Shown: in pieces, positions 34,501 through 41,689 of the stretch
How the letters are laid out: each line of letters opens with the position of its first letter
Position numbering within the stretch: the first letter of the stretch is position 1
Origin: Euglena gracilis
Lineage: Eukaryota; Euglenida; Euglenophyceae; Euglenales
Direction: 5' to 3'
Length of the DNA: 64,000 bases
Assembly: GCA_039621445.1 (NCBI GenBank)
Contig: CP154956.1
Location: 35,003,437-35,067,436, forward strand
Notes under the pieces: model-generated
Database searches by the model: none
What the model was told of the DNA's origin: nothing
The model's input: only the letters and a program-made list of their open reading frames with translations
Program-made: the position numbers and the translations under genes

Positions 34501-37500
34501 TTGTCTTCTCCGTCTTGTGACCATGGCCCATAAACAGCAAATGTTTTTCCTGGTTGCACAACGATGGCTCAGTTAAGGTTAGTGATGCTGTGCATCGGAT
34601 TGGATCAGTGCATTGGTTCAATTGGTCCTGATGGAAACCACAGTCGACAGGCTGCCTCCCTCCATTTCCAGTTTCGTCCCCGCGGGCTGAACGTGTCAGC
34701 GCTCTCTCGCGAACAAGGGCGGGTCTGCCCGCCCTGCCAGCAAGATCATTGACATCCCGTCGCAGGCCATCGCCCATGTGATGGGGGCAAAGGGCAGCGG
34801 CCTCCGTGAGATCGAGCAGGAGACCAACACCTTCCTGTTCATGGCCCGGGACCGCAACAGCATGGACGTCCTCGTCATCTGCGGGCACAACCAGGCTGAA
34901 TTGCAAAGCGTGGCCGACCTCACCGCAGAGGAGGTGTGGGCATGTGGCCAAAATTGCCCGGTACTTGGCTCAGGCACTCTGGCGCAAAAGGCCAGAAGGC
35001 CTGAAATCGTCCATTTTGGGCCAATTTTGGATACACGGTCCTTTCTCCAGGGTTTGATGTTTTGAGGGCATACAGGGTTGGGGGGTCCCCCATGACAGTC
35101 CTTAAGGGACAGCATTTTTCTTTTTTGTTAAGGACCGCTTTTAAGCACCGTCTTCACGCCAAAGGGCCGGCCAAGGGCCGGACTGGGGTTTGAACCTTTT
35201 GATCTGTTGTCTGGTTGACGATGGTCCAGGAATGCCAGAAATCATCCCCCCCATCGACCTGTTTTTTCGCCGAGAAACGTCGAATTTTTTGTGTTTTTTT
35301 CAGTTGAATGTATTGAGAAAGCAGAGTTTTTTTCTCCGCTCAATGCCCACCACCCCTCCTTGACTGGGAGTGCAACCCCCCCCCACCTGCTCATGTCGAA
35401 CCCTGACCCCATATGCAAACTTCCCAGGGGTTTGCTCCTTCCCCCATCCAACGCTGGTCCAATTCTGCCTGGGCACGACAAGCTCGACCGCCGGCACGCG
35501 GAGTATGCCATCCACCAGTCCGTGAATGACTACGACAGCGGCCGTGGGCGGGATGACTACGACCGGCGCAGCGACGAACCCTCGTCGAAGTACGCCCGCT
35601 ACGACGATGTCCAGGGCCTCCCTCTGTGACTTCCAAAGGTTTTTTGTCGAGCAGCCAAAAGTGGATAAACCCCAGCTAATAAAAGGCTCAACAACTCTTC
35701 ATCCACAAACGACTCAGAGAGGACAGTTTGATTCATCACAGCATTCTCTCAGTTTTCTTCTCAGAAAATTACAAAGCACGAATCAGCACAAAAATGAATA
35801 TTTCCCGAAAATAAAAAAACACAAATGAAATGTTTTGCATTTTGTCGCATTTTTTTTCCCCGCCTCTTGGACCTGAAAAAGTTTGTTTGGGGAAATCAGG
35901 AGTACCCCCATGTATTTTTTGGACATTTTTGGAAGGATTTTTTAGAAAGTTGTGATTTGGAGCTTTGAACATTCTCCTGAGGTTGCAAGGTTGTGATTTC
36001 ATCTGGTAAACACACCGCGTTTTCCCCCCAACCAAGGAGAATATTCAAAGATGCTGGATTTTTTAAGTCAAGTCTGATTGAGGTTCACAGTTCCCCCTCA
36101 TCCAACGTTCCAGCACATTTTACAGGATTTCCCAATCCATTGGAGTTGTCACAATGACGGATTGGAAACAGGAGGGGAAACATTGCAAAAGAAGCAAGAT
36201 CGATATCTAGCTTTTTCAAAGGATTTTACCCCCCCCCCTATGTCCAACGACCCCCCTATGTCCAACGACCACCCCCCCGGTCAGAGGACACCTTTTTGGA
36301 GGTTTGGCGAAAATTTTGGTCCTGGCGCAAAGCGCCGGGCCGAAAATTTTTATGCCCCAAATTGGTCAAAATTTGGTCCAAATGCCATTTTTGGCACTGT
36401 TTGGACAAAAATTTGTCAAAATTGCCCAAAATTTTCGGCGCAAAGCGCTGGAAGGGAAAATTTGACCTTTTTTGGGGGGTGGGGTCCCGATTACCCGGCA
36501 ACATTTTTTTTTGACCCCTTGTCCAACGACCACCCCCCCCCCGGTCAGAGGACACCTTTTTGGTCACTACCCTATGTCCAACGACCACCCCCCCGGTCGG
36601 AGGATAGAGGTTACTGGTCGTTGGACATAGGGGGGGGGAGGGTAGTGCGGTTGACAGTGCCATGATATTTCTAGGACCAGATGTGGGATCCCACCATATG
36701 ATTGCTTGTGGTGGGCCTGAGGTGATTGGCTGTTTTCTGGCTCTGGAAACCCCAGGTGGCCGGCCAGGAATGGTGGACAGTCCCTCCCCCCCAATAGAAA
36801 CATCGGTGGGCTTGCAGCGGACTGCGCTTTCATTTAATTTCTGTGCGTGTGGCGTGTGGCATCCTCGCGCTTCTATTAGTGGTTTTATTATCCTTATGGG
36901 GATATATAATGCACATTTGGGACCTTTTTTTCAGTTTTTTGCAGATTCCTTGAGCTGGAAAGAATTGACAACATTGTTTTCAGCCTTCTACATCCCCCAC
37001 GTCCAATGAACGCTCCTGCCCAATGAACCGGGGGTGTCTGGACCATCTAGATTGTCACCATATCTCTTCCATACACAGTAAGCAACCCCCATGCCCAATG
37101 AACACCCCTCATCTGGACTGTCTAGATTGTCATTTTAATGTTCATTGGGCTTGCGGGGGAGTTTATCGTGAATTGTGGGGAAAATGCTTAAATCTCATAG
37201 TACCTCTCTCCAACCCTTGAACCTGACCTGACCATACATCTCTCTAAGGTTTTGCGAACCCCCCCCGGGGGGGGGGCGGCTGCAGCCAGCCCCGATTTGG
37301 GCCCAGCCCAGCCGCAGCAGCACCCCCCCCCGGGGGGGGGTGCTGCTAGCCCAGCTAGCCAGCCCCTTTTTTGGGGGTCCAGCACAAAATTTTTCGGCGC
37401 AAAGCGCCGAAATTTTTTGAAAAATTGTGTTCAAAAGTGGCCAAAAATGGGGTTTGAGGGGCGTTTGGGGCATTTTTGGGGGGTTTCAGATGCATCATTT

Positions 37501-37943
37501 TTTCAAAACTGTGTTCTGCAGGTCATTTTTGGGCATTTTTCCGATTTCAGTCCAGCTCACCCCGGTTCGGGTCCAGCCGGGGCCTAGCCCCCCCCCCAGG
37601 GGGGGGGCGGGCTAGCCAGCCCAAATTTCTAGCCAGCCCAAATTTCTAGCCCTAGCCCAGCAACCCCCCCCCCCCGGGGTCCTTAAAGAGATGTATGGAC
37701 CTGACTCCTGACACTTTTTTGCGACTTTCCACTTTTCTGTTAAAACAAAGCACATTTCCCAAGTATGGACAGTCTCCTGTGGGGGGGGGTAGTTACATCT
37801 AAAGAGTTCAAAAATGGCATTGAAAAGCATTTCATGGTGTTGGGAGGCTTGTGCATTAGCGATGCCCTGTACATGGCCGAGTTCCTGCAAAGAACCAAAG
37901 GGAAAGGCCTGGCTTGGATTGCAGGTGTTTGCCTGCACATGGC

Positions 37944-37974
<31 letters not shown>

Positions 37975-40045
37975 CGCATGCGCACACACACGCTTTACGA
38001 AGTTGCCAACTCAGAGTTCACGTGTGCATCCACTGGATGGTGTCCTGGCAGCGACCGTGATCGCGACCGATACAGTGATCGTGACCGCGACCGTGACTAC
38101 GATCGAGACCGGGACAGAGACCGTGGCTATGGGTCATACAGCAGCAGCCGACGGCGGTCCAGGTCACGCCCAGGGGGCGGCACCAGAACCTAGGAACGAG
38201 CCAACGCCCGATATGTCCACCAGGGGTCCCACGTGCCGCCCACTTCCATCCACAACGTTAAGTCCGAGGCAAACCGATGTGAGCAATCATTCTTTGGACA
38301 AACAGGAACTTCACGGGGAGAATTTGTGTACGCCGTTGGAATCAAGATTTTGGATCCTCCCCAGCCCGTAATCAAAAACTTGAGTTTTTCATTCGTTGTC
38401 ACCTGCCAATTCCAGTGCTCCGCAGGGGTTCAGTATTCCCAGTGCATTGATTTGCCTTTTCTTGCCGGCTCCGAGCACCGTTGCCGCGGCCCCCTTGCCC
38501 CGCTCATACGACCGCCGCAGCCGGGAACGGAGCAATGACCGCTACCGCATTGAGGACCGCCGCGATGACCGCCGCGACGACCGCCGCGATGACCGCCGCG
38601 ACAGCGGCCGCCGGGCTCAGGCAACCCCTAGGAGCCCTCTTCGTCCTCTTAAACCCCTCCTCTGGTGTGCTTCTATTTGGACCCCACCTGCCTGACGTTT
38701 GTTGATTTCTTTTGGACTTGTATTGGATGATTTTCGTCCAGATGTTACCTAAAATATATAAAGTTTTCAAGGAACTTGAAATGTTGCTTTGTGATAAAAA
38801 AGCGATGTACCCGATGAAAAATGCGTAGTCAATGCAGGACAACGCATGATTATTGTCCCCGAAAAAAGGCTTCATATTTTCAATACAATATGACTTTTGA
38901 TGGTCTGCAAATTGCCACCAAATATTTGACAAGAATTGGAGGTTCTGAATAATCCCCCCCTTCGCTTCTGGAAAATTTCTTTTTTAAGGTTAATGGCTGC
39001 CCATGTTTCTGCTTGTGGAAACTTGCTCCATCACAGGTTCTGGGCCCCATTTTGGCCATCCTCGTTGGGGGTGAGTGACACACTTTGACCTCCCCAGGAG
39101 AAATGAGAGTTCATAAATGCACTGGTTAACTTAAAAAGCCCCCAAAATCTGAAGTTTTTCAGTGGGGTTTCCAAAGCTGCAAATTTTTTGAGGATTTTGA
39201 CCAATCGCAGTTCATCAATCAATCTCATCTCGTCAAGGGGGTTAAGAACCCCTCCCGGGTATTTGTATGTACTCCGGGTAAAATTTTTTTGTGTTGTTGA
39301 ATAATTGATCCATGGCTTTTTTATTCGGACAAGCCCAGGAGGCTATTACTATTGTGTGAGGCCCCAATGGTAATGCGAAATACCCTTTTCCAAATGATCT
39401 GTGTTTTTTTCTATATGAAAATCCCCCTTTGACGATGACGCATATTTTTCAAAATATAAAAATTTTGTTTGACAAAATATAAGAAATCACCCCTCCTGGC
39501 ACACAACAGGCAGCGTTGTACTGGAAACATGGACAAAACCATTTGGGAGCTCACCTCCCATCAGTGAAATGGGAGAAGCAAAAGGTTTCGGGCGATTTAA
39601 ATCAAAGCTGCTCTGAAAACTGAAATTTCCTCGGCTTTGGCCAGGCAAAACGCCCAAATGGAAGGATGCATTCACAAACGACACATCATTGTAATGAAGT
39701 GTTAGGTATCAGTTCATGAGCGTCATCATTTGACGGTGCGGGTTCCCGGAAAGGAGTGATGGCCTTGTGAGGCTGCCTGTTGACGACGATCGCTCTGGAT
39801 ATGACCGACGCAGTCGGTCTGGTGGGCGAGACCGCTCTCGTGGGCGAGACCGCTCCCGTGCAGGTATTTTCCCCAAGGAACGTCTGGAGGTGCGGTGCCA
39901 CCCCCTCAATGGGTTCAGTGGTTCAGTGGGTTGGGTTCCCCAAATTTCCCTCAGCCTGGGTGTCTTTGAGAAAAAAACCTGACTGCGTGACAAGGGGTAC
40001 TCCCGCGAGCGAAGCCGTGATCGCCGCCGTTCTCGCTCTCGGTAG
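19395..40045 (+). CDS. KH-domain, RS/RD-rich RNA-binding protein gene (17 exons, whole span)
   Basis: The joined exons total 2028 bases in one frame, giving about 675 residues plus stop. Residues 1-32 are RS-rich. Residues about 34-540 hold three pairs of KH-like repeats, with the GxxG loops GKAG, GTNG, GRKG, GLKR (degenerate), GKDG and GAKG. Each of the first two pairs is followed by a conserved linker (GAELKVLSAIESK and AAELKVMSSVESK). The rest is RD/RS-rich and ends RRRSRSR. KH loops bind single-stranded RNA and RS tails contact splicing factors, so a nuclear RNA-processing role is inferred. All 16 introns are non-GT-AG with inverted-repeat ends. The later exons (29.6 kb on) are clearly more GC-rich than their introns. 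Exact homologues are not known to me. Confidence 0.85.
20055..20245 (-). repeat. Reversed copies of the 71-bp minisatellite unit
   Basis: About 2.6 units of the 6840-8885 minisatellite in reverse complement (tagggttaggtcgacttgca, ccgagaaggggttgg, cagataaaaggggtttattt). Confidence 0.85.
21575..21735. repeat. Large hairpin with cgctcagcgccttcggcgcctcgct core
   Basis: The arms pair accccaaagagccgcccaac and tagggttaa at left with ttaaccctagttgggcggct and ctttgggt at right, around a ggggaccc and cagcgccttcggcgcc core. Confidence 0.8.
21855..22070 (-). repeat. Dispersed repeat R9, copy 2
   Basis: Shares attttcaatataa/ttatattgaaaatc, ggggagaggtgttcttttgc, aaagtggcccaaaatgg and ccgattggggggttctggag with 51075-51310, and in reverse with 18190-18420. 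Confidence 0.65.
22977..24388. other. Intron 1 interior with no gene
   Basis: A tattgtactgtactgtactg microsatellite follows T1. A scrap of the 46990-47100 hairpin (ttgtggctgagcccagattt) is at about 23040. A gtcggccgactagtcggccg palindrome is at 23245-23275. The rest is not recognised. Confidence 0.5.
24389..24833. mobile_element. 445-bp MITE with CAGGGCTGGATAGAGG termini, copy 1
   Basis: Terminal inverted repeats CAGGGCTGGATAGAGGTAGA and its complement are extended by taccctctacctct-type hexamer repeats. The 7-bp target duplication TTCCACC lies at 24382-24388 and 24834-24840. The interior (ccataaaattgccttcattc, ttttccttgaaagtttgaca) matches copy 2 at 62116-62552 in reverse. CAGGG ends recall hAT elements, but those give 8-bp duplications. 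Non-coding. Confidence 0.85.
24841..25357. repeat. End of intron 1 with ggcgcgaagcgcc foldback element
   Basis: Contains accttttcggcgcgaagcgc, cgaaaatttttgaaaa and flanking C/G runs (25085-25280), the same build as the elements near 19100, 30600 and 37400. Confidence 0.6.
25358..25537 (+). CDS. Exon 2: first KH-like repeat
   Basis: Encodes residues about 30-89, including VKLTDADAAFILGKAGKTKE and SGAIVELPPRSLTLEISG. The GKAG loop is intact. It ends GCA AAA A, and joining to exon 3 gives RRKAKKYVECVMAQR, which aligns without gaps with the same point in the later repeats (RERAQEYLACVMEQ). Confidence 0.85.
25538..26529 (+). other. Intron 2 (992 bp), nonconventional
   Basis: Begins GTCCCACGACCTTTCT and ends AGAAAGGTCGTTGAACTC. 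The ends pair over 11 consecutive bases plus C+4 with G-6, offset 2. It starts with GT but does not end in AG. A fragment of element R8 with a gcagtaccccccc foldback lies at 25868-26105. The rest is unrecognised. Confidence 0.85.
26530..26618 (+). CDS. Exon 3: link between KH repeats 1 and 2
   Basis: Encodes KYVECVMAQRAGDVVVDEDD and NFTSDCTII. It leads straight into the second repeat (EVPTECIGFVTG) when joined to exon 4. Confidence 0.8.
26619..26771 (+). other. Intron 3 (153 bp), nonconventional
   Basis: Begins ACTCAGGATGCCT and ends AGGCATCCTGTTTGA. CAG is at +4..+6 and CTG at -8..-6, within a ten-base terminal pairing. Confidence 0.9.
26772..26933 (+). CDS. Exon 4: second KH-like repeat
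   Basis: Encodes VPTECIGFVTGTNGNFLRAL, then EQENNTIMFF and ERLAIFGDL. The GTNG loop is intact. The three bases before this exon in frame include a stop, so the left boundary is tight. Confidence 0.85.
26934..27214 (+). other. Intron 4 (281 bp), nonconventional
   Basis: Begins GGCTGTCC and ends GGACAGTTCA, pairing over CTGTCC/GGACAG. Here C sits at +3 and G at -5, so the spacing is one base off the usual. A one-base shift of both ends gives the same joined product. Confidence 0.7.
27215..27340 (+). CDS. Exon 5: conserved linker after KH pair 1
   Basis: Encodes ECDRRGRRGAELKVLSAIES, then KIPGHVTKNLREGKSDGEDW and GT. It matches the linker of the second pair (RRAAELKVMSSVESKSPGYY). Confidence 0.85.
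28330..28630 (+). repeat. ttccgcattt microsatellite, block 1
   Basis: About 30 imperfect units of tccgcattttt with variants (attattccgc, ataatttccgc), inside intron 5. Confidence 0.85.
28875..29010 (+). repeat. ttccgcattt microsatellite, block 2
   Basis: The same motif as block 1, separated from it by about 245 bases of unrelated sequence. Confidence 0.85.
29637..29738 (+). CDS. Exon 6: third KH-like repeat, first half
   Basis: Encodes DLRRLKTDEISWALGRKGAT, then RKKLASASGCIVEY. The GRKG loop is intact. It ends after TAT; the next exon continues VGNW. Confidence 0.9.
29739..31586 (+). other. Intron 6 (1848 bp), nonconventional
   Basis: Begins ACCCAGGGC and ends GCCCTGGGGGC, with CAG at +4 and CTG at -8 and six strong pairs. 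It contains CA/GT microsatellites (29795-29880, 30033-30061, 31464-31502), element R8 (30420-30868) and aaataataaacccccc foldbacks (31065-31165, 31375-31470). Confidence 0.9.
30420..30868. mobile_element. Foldback element R8, copy 1 (about 450 bp)
   Basis: The termini gggatcaggcatttgcttaa and ttaagcatatgcctgaatgg are inverted repeats. Inside are a gcagtaccccccccc/ggggggctggactgcagc foldback, a tagcagacccccc/ggggggtctgcta foldback, and the pair of cores ccggcgcgaagcgccgg and tcggcgcacagcgccgg. A sister copy, split by other insertions, spans about 52195-54855. Confidence 0.75.
31587..31751 (+). CDS. Exon 7: KH repeat 3 second half and start of repeat 4
   Basis: Encodes VGNWVHMSGTRKERERAQEY, LACVMEQIDGPGLMSTDG and DDVTLMHIPQDCVGYV. 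The fit with the repeat 5 phrase VGEYAFMSGTRAERARAM is close. Confidence 0.9.
31752..32725 (+). other. Intron 7 (974 bp), nonconventional
   Basis: Begins CAGGCTCTGG and ends CCCTGAGCCCATC. Pairing has offset 2 (GGCTC with GAGCC), but position +4 is G facing C at -6, a swapped pair. No repeat of note inside. Confidence 0.85.
32726..32923 (+). CDS. Exon 8: KH-like repeat 4 and second linker
   Basis: Encodes TGLKRATLSRIEEESGAFML, FLDRKEDSSRQDTVKLGIFG and RRAAELKVMSSVESKSPGYY. The loop is GLKR, lacking the last glycine, so RNA binding by this copy may be lost. Confidence 0.9.
32924..33166 (+). other. Intron 8 (243 bp), nonconventional
   Basis: Begins GGCCAGGGG and ends CCCCCTGAGGCC, with CAG at +4 and CTG at -8 and at least six pairs. 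Confidence 0.9.
33167..33290 (+). CDS. Exon 9: fifth KH-like repeat, first half
   Basis: Encodes GIKEGVDDAEWGTDYYRFRG, EEFSYALGKDGSTRKKLMRS and S. The GKDG loop is intact. It ends TCA G and continues as SGCLMEYVGE. Confidence 0.9.
33291..33623 (+). other. Intron 9 (333 bp), nonconventional
   Basis: Begins GCCTGCCCCTC and ends GAGGAGCACTGGC. Pairing has offset 2 with T+4/A-6 and one mismatch. Confidence 0.8.
33624..33693 (+). CDS. Exon 10: fifth KH-like repeat, second half
   Basis: Encodes CLMEYVGEYAFMSGTRAERA and RAM. Short exon of 70 bases. Confidence 0.9.
33694..33815 (+). other. Intron 10 (122 bp), nonconventional, the shortest
   Basis: Begins GCGCAGGGGG and ends CCCCCTGCCGGC, with CAG at +4 and CTG at -8. 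The G5/C5 terminal pairing is long for such a short intron. Confidence 0.9.
33816..33900 (+). CDS. Exon 11: link to KH repeat 6
   Basis: Encodes KYLKWLLKQRSGAVHIVDLG, then LDQKHEDC. Joined to exon 12 it gives EDCKIIDIPSQ, parallel to SDCTIIEVPTE in repeat 2. Confidence 0.9.
33901..34741 (+). other. Intron 11 (841 bp), nonconventional
   Basis: Begins AGCCAGGG and ends CCCTGCCAGC, with CAG at +4 and CTG at -8. AGC occurs at both junctions. The middle (34055-34430) is T-rich with many tttgcattttt words. Confidence 0.9.
34742..34888 (+). CDS. Exon 12: sixth KH-like repeat
   Basis: Encodes KIIDIPSQAIAHVMGAKGSG, LREIEQETNTFLFMARDRNS and MDVLVICGH. The GAKG loop is intact. Confidence 0.9.
34889..35476 (+). 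other. Intron 12 (588 bp), nonconventional
   Basis: Begins AACCAGGCTGAATTG and ends CAATTCTGCCTGGGCAC. With offset 2, 11 of 12 positions from +4 pair. This is the clearest example of the terminal helix. Confidence 0.95.
35477..35608 (+). CDS. Exon 13: end of KH region, start of RD-rich tail
   Basis: Encodes DKLDRRHAEYAIHQSVNDYD, then SGRGRDDYDRRSDEP and KYARYDD. If not spliced it would stop 8 codons on. Confidence 0.85.
36228..36640. repeat. Foldback element with tatgtccaacgacc termini
   Basis: Ends cccccctatgtccaacgacc and ggtcgttggacatagggggg, with two more copies of the word inside and a central pair of cgcaaagcgc cores (ggcgcaaagcgccggg at 36318, ttttcggcgcaaagcgctgg at 36430). Confidence 0.75.
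37228..37700. mobile_element. Element R7, copy 2, with outer terminal repeats
   Basis: Outer inverted repeats ccatacatctctctaagg and ccttaaagagatgtatgg bound a 470-bp foldback. Its interior equals 13021-13440 (gctgcagccagccccgattt; C/G foldbacks; ttttcggcgcaaagcgccga). Sits in intron 13. Confidence 0.75.
38053..38168 (+). CDS. Exon 14: RD dipeptide tail
   Basis: Encodes DRDRDRYSDRDRDRDYDRDR and on to SSSRRRSRS. Alternating Arg-Asp repeats of low complexity. Confidence 0.85.
38169..38502 (+). other. Intron 14 (334 bp), nonconventional
   Basis: Begins CCCAGGGGGC and ends GCCCCCTTGCCCCG. The terminal helix is strong, but one base of slip leaves the exact boundary open (C at +3 or +4). Confidence 0.75.
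38503..38614 (+). CDS. Exon 15: RS/RD tail
   Basis: Encodes SYDRRSRERSNDRYRIEDRR and four DDRR units, then DSGRR. Confidence 0.85.
38615..39784 (+). other. Intron 15 (1170 bp), nonconventional
   Basis: Begins GCTCAGGCA and ends TGCCTGTTGAC, with CAG at +4 and CTG at -8 and six pairs. No repeat or gene is seen inside. Confidence 0.85.
39785..39857 (+). CDS. Exon 16: RS/RG tail
   Basis: Encodes DDRSGYDRRSRSGGRDRSRG and RDRS. Confidence 0.85.
39858..39986 (+). other. Intron 16 (129 bp), nonconventional
   Basis: Begins GTGCAGGTATTTTC and ends GAAAAAAACCTGACTGC. CAG is at +4, CTG at -8, and the pairing extends into the A/T stretch. Confidence 0.9.
39987..40045 (+). CDS. Exon 17: C-terminus and stop
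   Basis: Encodes RDKGYSRERSRDRRRSRSR, then TAG at 40043-40045. Confidence 0.9.
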
Positions 40046-41650
40046 ACGGCGGAGTGGCTCCTCTTTCCCATTGCCTCCCTGCCTCTTCTGTTTGGTGGCT
40101 GCCTCACTCTGAGTGCGATGTGAGTGCGAAGAGTGCATGTGACAAAACGTGTGGAGCTGTTGCTGGAGTTGGGGTTTGCAAGGAAAGCACCAGGTGTCAA
40201 TTTTTGCGTAGGTGGCAGGGAGTCAGGGCAGGGCGTGAAAGGAGGGTGTCATGGCCCTAGGTGGCGGGGGACAACCACATTTTTGTGCAGGGGAGGGAAA
40301 ATGAAATTTGGGGTGCATGTTGTGGCTTTTTTAATAAAAAAAACTGTGTGAAACGACCATTTTACGGCCTTTCTCAAGGCTTTTTCCCAAAAATTTAATT
40401 CATCACCATTTCATCTGGAAACACAAGCAGTATTTTGTTTTCACTGAACAATTGTGAACACCCCCTCAGAGGTTTCAGAGAAGTTTTGACAGCATTGTTA
40501 AGGAAGCCCGCAGAAATTCTTTTGCTTGTGCATGTTCTCTTTGGTGCCACCATTTTAACAGATGTATTAACATACCCGCCCCCTCATTTACGACCCCCCT
40601 CCCCGGTCGCAGGTTGCAAATTTTAACACCAGCTTACCCACGACTGCCCCTCATTTACGACCACCCCCCGGTCGCAGGTTGCAGGTTATGGCAATGTATG
40701 TATGTATGGGGGTGTTGCGACCCCCCCCCCCCCGGTCGCAGGTTGCAGGAACCCGGTCGTACGACAGGGGGGGGGGGCGGGTTTTGAATAATGGCCTGGC
40801 AATTTTTGAACAGAGAAGAATTGATGTCATTTCCATCCTTGCAACCTGTTTTCATAGAAACCTCTCTCATGCCTCCATGCCCACTGCACTGAACATCATA
40901 TTTTAAATTTTCATATGCTCACTGTTTTTCTCCTTATTTTCTCAAATGATCAATTCTGGCTGGCGTCCAACGCTCCTGTAATGGTGATCGATTGCATGGA
41001 TTTTACAAGGGTTTTTTGGATTGAAAGTGCATTTATAATTAAAGCAACAAGGGGAAACCATGGCAAACCATCTGCAAAATTCAGGTGGGATGTGGATTGG
41101 GATGAATGCAGACACGGCCACTGTTCTGGGAAGTGCTGCTGCTATTTCGGTGCAGGGCTGCGATGCACCGCCGGGGTACAGGCAACAGGCGCCTGTGCGG
41201 ACAGCAATATGGCCGGGAGGAGGCCAATGCTGACCAGGGGTTGGACGCAAGGCACATTTCCCTTGACCACGACGTCAGCACCAGGGATCATTCGCTGTAC
41301 AAAACTGCAGGGCTTCGTTTTGTCACCGCTTGTCTTCTTTTAGCCCCTCAGGGAAAAAGCCAAGCATGCCAAATTAAAGATGCGCCCTCCTCCCTGAGTG
41401 GGAAAATGTTCTGCCAATCCACCAAAAAAGGGGGCACATACATATTTTCCCGCCTGCTTGCGAATAAACACCGTGCTTGCATTCTGTTCTGACCTCTTTG
41501 CAGGGACAAGCAATATCAAAATAAAATGATAAAAAATGAACCTTACAAATGAAAATTGAGTCGGAAAAAAAGTAAGAATAAATCAAAAAATAATGACTAA
41601 CCAAAAAAAATATCACAAAAGTGAATTTAATTTTACGGTAAAAAAGATAA
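40046..41650. other. No gene recognised downstream of the KH/RS gene
   Basis: A short element with tcatttacgacccccc and ggtcgcaggttgca words repeated three times lies at 40578-40790 (C/G foldback). Elsewhere neither a gene nor a repeat from the rest of the window is recognised. Confidence 0.5.
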
Positions 41651-41689
41651 TGGAAATGGGGGGAAGCCATATTTTTTTCGGGGTAATGG

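Larger units (their letters stand above)
35609..38052 (+). other. Intron 13 (2444 bp), nonconventional
   Basis: Begins GTCCAGGGC and ends GTCCTGGCAGC, with CAG at +4 and CTG at -8. It carries a tatgtccaacgacccccc foldback element (36228-36640), a cccaatgaac inverted stretch (37000-37150), element R7 (37228-37700) and a GT/GC repeat (37945-37990). Confidence 0.85.
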
